DNA of 64,000 nt from Limnoperna fortunei (GCA_944474755.1 OX104117.1:56676964-56740963), one strand, 5' to 3'. Shown: positions 21,962-33,909, counted from the first letter of the stretch. Notes: generated by a model from the sequence alone, not told the origin. Made by a program: numbers and translations.

Positions 21962-22175
21962 CAGTTGGTTACATGACTGTTAACACTGGGGTTGCGGGTT
22001 CGAGTCTCATTATGGGTGCGCTCAAATCCAATCTCAATTTACAAGGATTACTAGTCTTCCTACAGAAGGTCAGGGTTTTCATCATGGTACTTCAGATTGC
22101 TCCACCAAAAAAACTGGATGTGACTTTATAACTGAAAAATTGCTGAAAGTGGCATTAAATACCTTTCAAATAAAC
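21962..22175 (+). repeat. SINE copy
   Basis: B-box phrase GCGGGTTCGAGTCTCATTA, then AGGATTACTAGTCTTCC, AAGGTCAGGG, AACTGGATG and GAAAAATTGCTGAAAGTGGC, all in the family's order. Confidence 0.7.
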
Positions 22176-24090
22176 AAACTTATTTCTACAAGTAAATTTG
22201 GTATGGTAGTTGATAATCATAAAGGTACATACAATTACATGTATTTGATGAAAAATGTTTGCTTGGTACCAATAATTGGTATATGGTTTCATACTTTGTT
22301 TATTTAATGTTTTTGCTGGACTTTGTCATATCAGTGAAAAATTTTTCGGAATATTAGTAAACAATATACAATCCATACAAGTAATTATATTTTATTATTG
22401 ATCTGCATCATCATCAAGTAATACTGAAGATTTGTTTTCTTCATCTTGATAGCCACACTAGTTGTACTCTCATTTATCATCATCAGACTGCATACGACGG
22501 ATGAAACATATGTTGCATTCTTTGCAACTGCATTTAGCAGGCATTCCACTTTCATTTTATTCCAAGGTCTTTAGTTCAGATGTACACTGCATTTATAAAA
22601 TTGTTTGTCAAAAAACTATCATACGACAGTTTTTGTTTTCAGGATATTTTTTAATTTCAAAGTCAGTTGATGCAGATGATAATTTTAATATAAAATAAAA
22701 GCAACTGAAGAATTCCAATTTCTTCCTGTCCATGTATAAAATATAGGTACATGTATATCACTTTGAAGTGCAACAGATGATAGATTTTTAAAATACCATT
22801 CTTTAAGGTACTGTCATCCATCTACAGTGTAAAAGTCATGACACTGACATCTCAATATACTGATATTTTTTTTCCTTTCAACTGTTTAACTCTTTTGTGA
22901 GTATTTGTGCGTAGTACATGTAGCACTTTGGACCAGAACAGAAAAGCCAGCTATAATCATCTTCTTCCCTGTAATAAGAAAATAAGAACTTACATTTCAT
23001 ATAATAGTCTGTAAAGTAGAAATTCTTTATGTGTATCAATTTTATTCCCTATTATTCAGTCAACTGCATACCTTTAGAGGAAATGGTTCAATAATTTTAA
23101 TTCAAAGTTACAAATTGATGAGCACCTTTAATCATAGCCAATGAACCAAGTTTACAAGTTGTCCCTATGCTGTTATAAATTAAGGTACATGTATTTATCT
23201 AAAAATGGTCACATCATAAATGTAAACCATATTGAGTATTGTGAATATTAAAATGCAAAATTTTTAAACTGCATGTCACTGCACTCTTTGAGCAAAGCTT
23301 TTTCAATTCTTGATATTGCATTTTAATTACTTTCATACAGAATATAAGAATGCATCTATGAGGTGAGGTTACTTATAAATAACTATCCACTTTATGAAGA
23401 TCTATACAAGTTGAAACTTTTATTTTCAAGATACATTTTACTAGTAGATTAAAAAAAAACAAGATGTAAACATTCCACTTACCAAGTTGGCATCATGTGA
23501 AACTCATCTAATTTGAACAGAAACTTGGAACTTTTGAAAATTGCTTCTCCATACAGGGTCACCAACTTGACTCGGCGATGCACAAATGATATCTATAAAT
23601 CCGTCTTTGATATTGTGATATGTTCAGCCATCTGAAATGAAATTGTTGGTCATGTTAATTTATACATGTATTAAGTGACTTTAATAACTATATAACTATT
23701 TTATTTATAGTATTGATTTTCACACACTCTCAGACAAATAATTTTTAAAAATGTTTGCCAGTATTCAGAAAAATAAAATTCACAACTTTTTTTAACAAAT
23801 GAGATGGCGTTTCATTAGTGGTGATCAATGTACCTTCAATTTTTTCTGACAGTCAACCAAGCCATGAATGACGATTAAAACTGGAGCAACAGGATGTACA
23901 ATGAATAAATAATGTCTACCAGTAGTTATATTGATAGTTTATGTCAAATGATTAATATTAATTCCCCCTATCATCTCCTAACCACGTTAGTTACATGTAT
24001 TCACTAGTGCTATTTTACCATGTTGTATGTTTATCATATGTAATTCCCCTCCCCCTTTTTTTCTTGTTCGTGCCTTATTGTGAAAAAAGT
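22176..24090. other. AT-rich interior of the 5.9-kb element, nothing recognised
   Basis: No sustained coding frame, inverted repeat or known repeat could be identified. Confidence 0.4.
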
Positions 24091-24109
24091 TCATATTTCG
24101 TATTTCGTA

Positions 24110-24433
24110 TTTAATTTACGTACTGACCTTTCTATGCTGCCCTTAAGTTTTGAACATCTGTTTACTTGATTCCATAACTTGAATCCATAAGCAATATCAA
24201 AAGCAGACCAACATAGCGCGATGACGATTTCAAATCGTATTTGTTCATCTTTCTCTTCATTGGAATGTAAATGATACAAATTGAAGTGGAAAGAATTTCC
24301 CTAACGCTTTTGGAGGAACGGCAACGCAATCCTTTTCTTTCTCTAAACAATCCAACATCATTCTTTGAGTTCTCGAGTACTAAAATAGTTGTAAAACTTT
24401 TCAGACCGCAAAATGCATCGGACATCGCCATTT
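24110..24433 (-). other. Coding-like stretch near the right end of the 5.9-kb element
   Basis: On the minus strand an ATG at 24433 opens MAMSDAFCGLKSFTTILV. A second overlapping frame with strongly protein-like composition (NEEKDEQIRFEIVIALCW) ends at a possible donor AG/GTCAGT near 24127. The change of frame suggests a frameshift or an unseen intron. It may be the first exon of the element's gene; the family is unknown. Confidence 0.25.
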
Positions 24434-24839
24434 TGACAGTAAAGCCTAGTGTGATATGCAAACCAGTATTTGATTGGTCGAATCACTCAACTCGAACTGA
24501 AATTTGATTGGACGATCAAAATTAACAATTTTGACCCCTGACGTGACCTGTAATGGGATGTCGTTAGATCTTACAACGCAGCGACCAATAACAAAAAGGG
24601 GGGAGCAAGTGAAAGATTTAATTTTAATTAGATTGACCGGTGCACTACCGTAAAAAACCAAATCCGATGATACACTTTCAAAACACCAACACCAGCAGAA
24701 ATACCCCTATAACATACATTGAAATGCGACAAATTGAGTTATGAAAAATGGTGACTGTAGTAAAATGAATATTAGATACTAAGGTATATCCGGCATTCTC
24801 TAATTATTGGCAACTCTCTGCTTCGCTAAACCTCTAAAT

Positions 24840-25500
24840 AAACCAGCAGCAATCTCGAAATCAAAGTACAGTCTCCGCGTCCGTCTTTGGGCAAAACGCT
24901 TAAATACCACCTGACAACGTAATTTAACTGTTTTAAGCCAATATCTACTGCCGTTCCCGGAAGGGAAATCCCCATAATGACGACTTCCATTAGTAACAAC
25001 AAAACGTTAATTGAGAATACAAATTCAAGCCAGACCCTACATCGGTAATAGAAAAACAGAGACGAAACATGTATGTTTTTGTCGATATCATAGATCACCT
25101 TTCTACAATGTAAGTTTTCGGTAAGCACACGTTTTCTCTCATAATCGTGAAAAGTTTACAATTCTTCGTTGGTCTAAATCACAGTTTGGATGTTCATTGT
25201 ACAGTTTGGATGTTCATTGTACAGTTTGGATGTTCATTGTACAGTTTGGATGTTCATCATTTTCCCGTTCTGAAATCCTATTCAAAATTACTTTTATCTG
25301 TTACTGAATTAATAGAAACAACAAGTAAGATTATTTGAAATTCGTACTCAGTGCCAAAAATTAAAATTACTGATCGTTTAACTACGTTTCCGTCATTGCA
25401 CGCTTGTCTCTTGGACACATTCCCGTTAGAAGCTATTTCTTTAAGAAAAATCAAAATTCTCACAGACATAAATAAAGTAATATCCAACTATATGTAAATC
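24840..25500. repeat. Segmental duplication copy 1 (paired with 34.54-35.1 kb)
   Basis: From CAGCAATCTCGAAATCAAAG to CTTGGACACATTCCC the sequence matches 32.38-32.41 and 34.54-35.1 kb. A shared GATATCAT[A/G]GATCACCTTTC block is followed by GTAAGTTTTC, which could be an old exon and donor, but in this copy one frame has a stop. Confidence 0.65.
25183..25258. repeat. 20-bp minisatellite, four units
   Basis: Unit TGTACAGTTTGGATGTTCAT repeated in tandem. The same array with the same unit is at 34857-34940 in the duplicate segment. Confidence 0.9.
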
Positions 25501-26001
25501 ATTAACACCGCAATATATTTATTAAACAATAGCAACAATAGCCACGTATACTTCTTAAAGACCTCAAAAAGGGGGAGGAGACCTTCGTGACAATATAGTG
25601 GGAACCGTTGTTACAATATAAATATCTGAATTGCCTGAAATGTGAGGCATTCCCGCTTCCATCTTCGGATGGAGCGTGATTGGTTTCTAGTCCTGATACA
25701 ATAAGTAACATTTGTATAACAAAAATTACAGAAGAAATGTTTACAATGTTAAACAAATCAATATAACAAAAACTGTATGTCTTCACCAGTTTTATCTCTA
25801 GTCCCAGTAATAAAAAAAAACATTATAACATAATAAGAGTAAATATCTAAGCTAACGTTCATTATCTTTACTAAAAGTAAGTACAATGTATATACCCAAA
25901 CATTTACATTCAATGAAGTTTTCGGACCCAAAATTCCCACTCTTGTTCTGTGTTGCTCTACACAGATACCCATGCAACACATGAAAGGTGTGATAATACT
26001 G

Positions 26002-26499
26002 ATTGATTGATTGATTAATGGTGCAGCAATATTTCAGCTATATTCAGGCGATGAACAGGAAATGGATGATAAAATGAACATGAAATGATGCATGAAAATG
26101 GGATGGGACACAAGGAAAAATAGGGGTAACGGATTTTAGATTGCCACTGGCAAATGGGAGGATGGATAGGGTCGGGCAATTTAGCCTCCTTTAGCGGGAT
26201 CGAAATCCCTACTCATAGCGAATACTACAGCAGCGTTCTTTAACGTGCGAGGAACGTGGCATTTTTCCCAACACGGTGCACTAATATGGTTTGCGGTCAG
26301 GTTTTCCGTATTATGGCCTGACAACCCCAGCTTGCCAGGGGTACCCCATTCAACCACCTGGGGCACACATCCCAGTCGGTCTTTAGGCAAACCGACCTGA
26401 CACGCCGGTCAGGGTACTGGGCGCTATTTAGTCGCCTTTTACGACAAGCTAGCGCGACTGCGGTCTATTCTTTTAGCCACTCGGATCCCGCACGGGGCT
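26002..26499 (-). mobile_element. SINE-like insertion with CAAT-type tail
   Basis: The sequence between GATAATACTG (25992-26001) and GATAAATACTG (26500-26510) is missing from the paralogous site at 37655. This marks an insertion with a ~10-bp target duplication. On the minus strand it starts GTGCGGGATCCGAGTGGCT (A-box-like) and ends with repeated CAAT. Related copies lie at 35.1-35.5, 49.4-49.7 and 58.9 kb. Confidence 0.75.
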
Positions 26500-26597
26500 G
26501 ATAAATACTGAGAGAGGGCTATAAAAGTATAATTCAATAATCTTATATAACAACAGCACGTAAAGATCGGTAATCCAGGTATTCCTCCTACGGAATC

Positions 26598-26682
26598 CAT
26601 CCTCCCAAGTCAGGGGTTCTGAGTCCGCGTTCACTCCATCATCGAGCGAACGCGGACTCAGAACCCCTGACTTGGGAGGATG
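26598..26682. mobile_element. 85-bp palindromic MITE with 8-bp target duplication
   Basis: Perfect 35-bp arms (26598-26632 and 26648-26682) beginning CATCCTCCCAAGTCAGGGG surround a 15-bp loop. ACGGAATC flanks both sides (26590-26597 and 26683-26690). The duplicate Tc1 copy at about 37753 has one uninterrupted ACGGAATC and is the empty site. Confidence 0.95.
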
Positions 26683-26729
26683 ACGGAATCGAGATACCTG
26701 TATTTCCAAGAATCAGCACCCAAACAGTC

Positions 26730-27380
26730 AGAACGGGCTCATACAACATGGAATTATTGACGACGTTACATGAAAGAGAAAGAGTCAGATGGTGCAACAG
26801 GTTGAGGGTCTAGTCAGTCCAGAACTGGCACAGAATCTGGTTAAGTGACGAGTCGCGGTTCCTGCTATAGAAACGTGATGGTAAAACACCGCCGACGAAA
26901 TGAACGATTTGCGCAGTCATGTGTCAAGGAAGTGGATAGATTCAGCGACGGTAGCGTCATGACGTGTGGGCGGCAATGTCAGATTACAGAAAATCCGAGC
27001 TTGTGTACGAATCACACAAACTTAATGGCTCAGCGGTACAGAGACCACATCTTCTGCCAATTATCTACCACCAGATGGAGTTATTCCAATAGGACAATGC
27101 TAGGCCACGTACAGCTCAAGTAACCAGAGACTTTCTACAGCGGATTAACATTGAAGACCATTCCCATGGTCTTCATGTTCGATGGGATTTGAATCCCATC
27201 GAACATTTATGGGACGAACTGGAGAAACGCGCCAACCACCACCGCAGACACAAGATCAATGGACAGATGTTACAGTGGGAATGGCGAAGAATACATCTCA
27301 ATTATATGTGTGTTCTGATATATTTAAGGTTGAGAAGAGGAGGAGCTGTGCTGGCTCGAGTTAGTCATACACGTTACTAA
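26730..27380 (+). pseudogene. Tc1-like transposase remnant, copy 1
   Basis: Recognisable transposase pieces occur in several frames: WLSDESRF-like text near 26840, FQQDNARP (near 27083) with the second catalytic Asp, and DLNPIEHLWDEL (near 27189) with the catalytic Glu context. Such enzymes cut and paste DNA with a DDE/D catalytic triad. Stops and frameshifts break the frame, and two adjacent palindromes (27152-27175, 27175-27206) have replaced the native sequence before DLNPIEH. It cannot encode an active enzyme. Confidence 0.8.
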
Positions 27381-27560
27381 CTTGCAGTTGACCCGGCGGA
27401 ACTGATTTTGAACTGTGATTAATTGGCTGTGATTTGTACAGGCAATGCTCGTTACTTTGCACACAACAAACATTTTAGATGCATATCGTTCGTGTAATTG
27501 TACAATTTTGATATAAATAACGCCTATTAAAATATTTAAAAACCGACTACGAGTTTCTTT

Positions 27561-28756
27561 TTTCCGACGCAGTTGGTATATTTTCGAATTGTGACCTTTG
27601 AACTAAAAGACGCTTACCTATGGTAACGTACTGTTATTGAAGACAAGCTTGCATTCTGATTGGACAAAAATAGTAAAAAATTCTGCGTTCGAACAATCTA
27701 CTAAAGTATACTCTGAAAAACATCCCTATATGCATTCCCCAACTATTATTCCAACAGACTGGTGTTTTTAAACAATTGGTAGTCGTAATTAAACTTTAGA
27801 GAATTATTTTTATGCCAAAGAATGTCAACTGATAAACAATAATTACATGATAAAACCATACGTGGTGTAATTTTCGCGCATTTCGTCTGGGGTATATATT
27901 ATATTTGCCTTGTTGACCATCGTATCTGTAAACAATCCTCAGGCCGTTGATGTATTTACACCATATTTTCATCATCTGACCGCCTGACACACGCACTCTC
28001 TATCTCACTATATCGTTAAATTATTGTCATACACAAAGGTAAGTAGGTCATTGGTAATTGTCAGAACGCTAAATGACTATAGTATGAGACACGGTGGTTT
28101 TTTGTGTTCATTTGAAAAATATTTTACTTAGAAGTACCCATTTTAAAAGATAGTCAAATTAATAAAATAGCAAACTGTAATACATGTGAATGAATATTAC
28201 TTGATGCATGTAAGTACATGTTTGCTTGTTAAATTTATTAAAAATAGGTGCTGTTTTTGAAATTGTAAAATGTTCACTAACTTTATTTTCGAGTTAATAT
28301 ATACGATACATCACAAGAAAAAACTTACAACTCCCACATATATATTAGAAAGGTTTGAATGTTTTTTATTTACCATTGTGGTCTTCAACTTCTGAAATAT
28401 CTTCCATTTGGGATATTTAAATATGTTTATTGTTAGCTCTATGATTTTTAAAGCCATTAATGCCCATCTTCTTTCTTTGCGTCCGTCGTCATTCACGTAT
28501 ATACAGGAGATGGGGCTCTAATTGCAAAGTCTCTTTTATAATACCCTATTGTTTAATAACATTTTTTTTTAAATCCATGAATGTAGCAACCTTATATTAT
28601 AGCCTTATTTTGATTGGATACATTTCGTAACACGTTAATTAATTACCTCCCCCACACACATCAATGAAAGAAAACGTTAATGTTTCTTGTCTCTTTCTTC
28701 GTTTGATAATTTTTTTTCTTATTGTTGTTTCATACATCTATAGTAGTAAGTTAAAG
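27561..28756. other. Intergenic between duplication units
   Basis: AT-rich sequence without recognisable genes or repeats. A TGATTGGACAAAA CCAAT-type phrase is near 27657. Confidence 0.45.
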
Positions 28757-28864
28757 ATAGTACTTGTTTTTGAGGGTATATTTGACGTCTATTAGACCCG
28801 CGTTTTACAAAACATCGTCCGACATAAGCCTAATCGTATATTGCTTATATATTTATATTGCCTT

Positions 28865-29155
28865 TATGTCTCCTCGAGTCCGAGGTTTAGCACAGGTGTG
28901 TTCGACTCCAACCTTAATTAACAAAAATTGCCAATTGTCTTGTCGAAGGTCGAGTATTTTCCACGGACACAACGTCTCGCTGCGAACAGTTTGTAGTCGA
29001 TTCCAGTCTTAATTGAAAAGGATTGCCAGTGTTTCTTTTGAAGTTCAGTGTTTTCAACGGGTACCCTGGCTTCCTCCAACAAAAAATGATTAGACGCAAT
29101 AATATAGATAAAACGCGGAAGGTTGCGTTAAACTCTATTAAAAAACAAACAGACA
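28865..29155 (+). repeat. SINE upstream of copy C
   Basis: TCGAGTCCGAGGTTTAGC, ATTGCCAATTGTC, GGGTACCCTGGCTTCCTCC and GTTGCGTTAAACTC follow the family order. Homologous to the SINEs before B and D. Confidence 0.65.
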
Positions 29156-29254
29156 CCAAATAAACATAAAAGTTTATATCAGCGTAAAAATAACAAACAA
29201 ATTTAAAATGATGTTTATTAAAGGCATTACGGATGAATTTACGACGGTCGCGTA

Positions 29255-29378
29255 TATAATAGTGACGTCATAAGTAACAATATGTTCTCATTGTAACGTC
29301 AATTCTGCATCGTCCAAAGACGTTCAGCAAATAAACACATTGAAATCTGCAAGCACTTCTCATCGACTACAATATAAG
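29255..29378 (+). promoter_or_regulatory. Conserved CRE promoter block of copy C
   Basis: A perfect TGACGTCA lies at 29263-29270 in the block shared with A, B and D. The CRE is kept although the downstream gene copy has lost its start codon. Confidence 0.55.
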
Positions 29379-30464
29379 AGAAGTCATCTAACAATTGCTG
29401 CTGTGCGGTTTTTCGGATAGTAAGTACAAGCAGAAGACAGTGTTACTGCGCGCTTTATTGGTTTTCTCATTTTACACTTTCAAAAGCAAATTTACTTAAA
29501 TACTGTTTAGTTCCACATTTTAATAATTTTTGTGTTTTATTAACATTTTTCCAAGATTTATTTCAATAAATCATCTGACTTACCAATAGTATGACTTGCG
29601 AGCGGTATTTTCTTGGGTTGTATGTGTCGTTCTCAATTGCGGGGTTATTTTGTTGTTCATAATTACCGTGCTATTTTGTTAATTAACAAAAATGTCTTGA
29701 ATTGTTACATACAAAATGAAGAAATGAGAAAAAGTTAGGATGTATACATATGAAATTTATGTACTTGCAGATTGGAGGTTTCTGTAGGAAGAAGAAAAGC
29801 AATAAAGTTTGTCCTAAAATTTCTTTAGTTGGCAGTTTTCCACTAGAACAAACTCAGAACACTTCAGTTAAAGAACCATCGACAGAGGCAAAAGATGAAC
29901 TTTGCACAGACGTTCAGTTTCTTAGCATTCATATTAGAATACATAAAGGCCGGCATAAAGTCTTTGAAATTGCTAATGGGACAATCATTAGTTGACAGTC
30001 GCCATTTTTTCTTTTTGTTTTTACAATATAGAATTCGTGTGGGGGGGTGGGTATTTTTTTTAAATAACAGTAAATAATCTGAACAGTCTTTGCAAAAAAG
30101 TGCTTGCTGTGGAAATGACAGAGTTTAGAGACATTCTGTTGCATTTAATGATATTCATACTTTTAAAATAACAACCTTATATTCGTCCGAATCCTTTGTA
30201 ACTATTATTAAGTGGTTATTAAATTACATTTGAATTTTTTGGGTTTTTTTTTCAATTTCTATCTTTCGACTGGTTTATGGAGATATCTGTTCAAATTGAT
30301 TTTTCCTGTTTTGGCGCTCAAGGTTTAATATATTTTTCTTTTTCAGAATTTATCGAAATAACTATGTTATCATTGAGTTGGAGCGTATCAGATCTATGTT
30401 TGTAATGAACAAGAACGGCACAAATGACAAAATATCTGCTGCCGACGTAGAAGAAAACGATTGA
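29379..30464 (+). pseudogene. Family member C, decayed
   Basis: Exon 1 (29379-29419) retains the SSNNCCCAVFR-coding region and a GTAAGT donor but has lost the ATG by a small deletion. Exon 2 starts at 29771 after TTGCAG with the IGGFC and SFPLEQTQN blocks, but a deletion joins GTTCAG to TTTCTTAGCAT and removes the 3' part and its donor. Exon 3 (about 30348-30464) begins EFIE, then carries a 2-nt insertion that shifts the frame before the VIIELE block. The 3' region with AATAAA near 30594 is still conserved with copy D. Three independent lesions make it non-functional as a spliced gene. Confidence 0.75.
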
Positions 30465-30984
30465 CGATGGACTAATGAATGACGGAATCTTAAAGTGTTC
30501 ATACGCGTTCAAAGATGTCACATGCTTACAAACTCGTCAAGTTAAGGAATAAGATCACAACATTAGTACTTTGTTAACATCGACTATCAGAAAATAAAAT
30601 TTAAATTTGACCAATCTGACTTTTATGTAGTTTCGATTTGTAGGTAACTATAAAGAAGCTGGTCGTACTAAATAACATTTAAAAAGAACTACTGTGCATC
30701 TGAAGCCTTGCATGTAGAATCTGTCTTAGTCTAGTTCATACTTAACAAGGTAGTCTTTCGTACATCTAATGGCAAATTATTCCACATATTAAATGGCGCA
30801 GGCAGAAAATTTTGGAGTAGGAATTCGTTCGAGTTCAAACATTAGCAATAAAATGTCGATCACCAACTGAACTAGGCACAAGTTTCCATAAACAATTTGG
30901 GGATTCCTTGTTAATCATCGTATATTATAAAATAAGTCGATGTTTGTGCCTCGATCCTAGCCGAAAATGTTTTTCCAATAGTTT

Positions 30985-32195
30985 TTGATACAGTTTTAAC
31001 GACGTCAATTTTGTCCCTCCCGTAACAATAGGCGCTATGTTTACAAGTTAGCGAGTGTCTACCTGGACGCTCGCTAACTTGTGAACTAAGTATTGTGCGT
31101 CGCCATATTCCAGAATAGGTCTTATATAAGAAAAGTACATTCTCTCCTGTACAGTCCTGTCAAGACAAAACAAAGGAATATAACTCTATTACATGCTTTT
31201 AAAACAATGTTATTAATGTTGTCATGCCAAGAACCATTACTTGAAAAATAAATGCCCAAGTGTTTATGTGAAGCAAGTTCTTGAAAATTGTTGCCGTCCA
31301 TAAGAATAGGTTGATGAATTGGCTTGAGAATTTCCGAGATATAGTTATCGTTCAGTTTTATGTGGGTTAAATTGAACTAACCACTCTTTTGACAAGGTAT
31401 GAATTAATTCGTCTAGATTCCTATTTAGCATGTCAGCAGCGACTTTGGGACTATCTGCAATTATATAAATGTTTGTGACGTCTGCAAAATTTAACACAAG
31501 CATTGATGTCTTCTACAATATCGTTAATAAATAATAGAAACAGTAAAGGCTCTAAAATGTATCCACTAACTACCAGTCAGAACTACCACCGCTAAGAACC
31601 ACTCTTTGTTCCCTGCCTGAAAGATAATTTTTAAACCAGGAATAACAGAGACCCATTAAATACCGTAATTCTTAAAAAAAAGAGCCCTTGTGCCATACAC
31701 GGTCAAATTGAGGTGGTTTACTGCAGAATCGCCTCTAGTAAATCCCGACTGACTGGGTATATCGGTAAAAACTTGTTGACATTTTTATAAACACGTCCCT
31801 CCATATATTTGGATATAACACTAACTAAGGAAATAGGTCTATAATTTTGTACCTCACTAAGTGAACCGCTTTTGAACACCGATGTTACATTTGCCCTATT
31901 TCATTCCTTCGGGAAGGTAGACAAAGATATCGACTTGTTGTATAGTTAATACAAAGGATATTTTAAAATAAAAGAAGCCTCATTTAGCCATCGAGGATTT
32001 ATTGAATTAGATCCAGGTTTTGTTGACATACAAAATAGAATGCACATCTTCGACTTCACTTTCATCTGAAACACTATTTTCTTATTTAGGTTCTTGATGA
32101 CTTGATCGGAAGTCTGGAAGTGTAGCTTTTGTTTCATGTATTGTTGTCTGGGTCTAAATAGCAAAGTAATCGTTAAGACCGTTTGCTCTCTCATA
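30985..32195 (-). mobile_element. Decayed non-LTR fragment, duplicate of 13.4-14.6 kb
   Basis: Read on the minus strand it has the same order of reverse transcriptase pieces as the fragment in unit B, with further deletions and stops. The segment 31946-32194 covers the region before the catalytic domain. A 13-bp palindrome (31043-31055 and 31070-31082) is present here but not in unit B. Confidence 0.7.
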
Positions 32196-32200
32196 AATTA

Positions 32201-32375
32201 GACGTTTAGAGAAGATGAGAGTTACTTAAGAAATAATTCACGAAGGCTGTGATTTATCATCGCTATCGCTCGGGATAAAATAATACGACATAAATGGTCA
32301 CCCCGTGGTAAAACAATGATAACCCACAGCCTCCGTGAATTATTTCTTAAGTAACTCTCATCTTCTCTAAACGTC
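32201..32375. mobile_element. 175-bp foldback element, 51-bp arms
   Basis: Arms 32201-32251 and 32325-32375 are inverted copies with about one mismatch, starting GACGTTTAGAGAAGATGAGA and reaching CACGAAGGCTGTG. The interior (GCTATCGCTCGGGATAAA) is unique. Unit B has a different foldback element (14.68 kb) at the corresponding place. Confidence 0.85.
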
Positions 32376-32469
32376 TTAATAAACCAGCAGCAATCTCGAA
32401 ATCATAGTACAGTTTTCTACTTTGCCAATACAAGACATGAATTAAATGGCCAGACTATTTCCTTAAGTG

Positions 32470-33850
32470 AAACACACAAACATGTGATGTAAACCTTAGC
32501 AACGATGCAAAATGGAATGCCCATACTGAGAAACGTATTGACTCAGTATGTAAACATGTAAATGTATTGCGTAAACTTAAGTATAAACTTTGTAGAAGAA
32601 ATCGTGAAAAACTCTTTATAGTATACATCAGACCAATATTTGAATATGAATCTGAACTATGGGACAATTGTGGTGCTATCAACTCTAACAAACTAGAGCG
32701 ATTACACCTAGATGCTGCCAGAATCATCACTTGTTTACCAATCTTCACTAGTTCCTCGGTAATCTATAACGAAATTGGGTGGGAAAATCTCGAAACCCGA
32801 AGAAAACATAAAAAACTTCAGCTATTTCATTCTATTTACAACAATAGAGCCCCCGAATATTTGTGTAATTTACTGCCTCCTTCGATTCAGTCTACTACTG
32901 TATATCCACTTCGTAACGGAAGCGACTTAATTGTGCTTTTCTGCAGACTTTCCATAACATCAAACTCTTTTTTCCCATCAACAGTGCGACTGTGGAATGG
33001 ACTAAACGAGAATATCCGAAATATTGTTAGCAAGTCTAAGTTTAAAAGTGAACTATAAAACTTATCTATTAAATCTAAGGTACCAATTCATTTTTATAGT
33101 GGACCAAGAAATCTCAATATATAATATTGTGGTAGTTGAGTAATGAGTTACTGTTCTTTGTTGTGACAAACTATTAAATTTCAGAATTTTCATTTGTTAT
33201 TTTGCATCTAAATTAATTTTGTTGGTTAAGAAAGGTTTTATACCAAGAAAAATTTGACATTATTATTATGTTCTGATAATTTGAAGTCAAAACTTTTCAC
33301 TGTTGTTAAAGTGAGGATTGATACACCAAAATGAGATGAATTGAAATATAGTAGACTCGGTCTGTTTGAATTGTTATTTGTACCTGAGGGTGGGCATCTC
33401 ACCCATACGAGAGTCTTTACAATACTCAAGGTAAAGGTTAGTGCAATAAATATGTATATTTATTATATAATTAAGTTCAAATAGGTGTTCCATTTTTGAT
33501 TACGAAATATTTTGTTATTTGCATTTAAATTTATATCTTAAAGTATTTGAAACTGATTGAATTAAATTTCTTACCGAATATAAAAATCGTTGGAAACAAG
33601 AGAGTTCTACCCACATAATAAAAAGAACACATCCTGCTACAATATTAACCCAACTTAGATGTTCATCCTCTTTCTTGAATAATGACTTATTTAAAGTTAA
33701 TATTGTGCAACGCCCTAACTGTAACTGTAGTGCAAACTTTGAGACCGCTTATCATTACTTCCTAGAAGGTCCAACTTATCACGCAGCTAGACAAAAAATA
33801 CTTCGCGATCTCAATTGGGTCATACAGTAAGGTAGTCTTAATCTCGATCT
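32470..33850 (+). pseudogene. Reverse transcriptase C-terminal remnant
   Basis: From about 32500 the frame encodes the region after the catalytic domain: KWNAHTEKRIDSVCKHVN, then YIRPIFEYESELWDNCG, RLHLDAARIITCLP, SFFPSTVRLWNGLNE (frame open 32567-33058). A later segment (33560-33830) has ILTQLRCSSSFLNNDLF and a CNCSANFETAYHYF knuckle in which the last Cys is replaced. Stops separate the two parts. The catalytic FADD part is missing through 5' truncation. Confidence 0.8.
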
Positions 33851-33909
33851 TCTTCTTGGTAAATCTAACACACTTTCAATACGTAAAGGAGGTGGAAATT
33901 GTAATACTG

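Larger units (their letters stand above)
18712..24635. mobile_element. 5.9-kb inverted-repeat element with 9-bp target duplication
   Basis: The left terminal repeat (18712 to about 18812) and the right one (about 24532-24635) are inverted copies beginning CAATCTAATTAAAATTAAATC-like sequence and reaching GACCTGTAATGGGATG. ACCGGTGCA lies directly outside both ends (18703-18711 and 24636-24644). The surrounding DNA on both sides is the 18.3-kb satellite, so the boundaries are exact. Long inverted repeats and a 9-bp duplication suggest a Mutator-like element. Internally there are later insertions (SINEs, a TA-flanked MITE). Coding-like stretches near both ends (about 19127-19357 plus strand; about 24110-24433 minus strand) may be transposase or passenger exons, but none was recognised. 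Confidence 0.75.
25700..27560 (+). mobile_element. Tc1-like transposon remnant, copy 1
   Basis: The region matches 37346-38690 over its non-coding left part, transposase remains and right side. It has been hit by a SINE-like element (26002-26499) and an 85-bp MITE (26598-26682). The right end ACGAGTTTCTTTTTTCC near 27550 resembles the GCGTTTCTTTTTTGAG end of copy 2. The left terminal repeat was not found. Confidence 0.65.

Noticed and set aside
26181..26709. Two minus-strand frames
   Set aside because: They lie in the SINE-like insertion and the palindromic MITE. No protein homology recognised.
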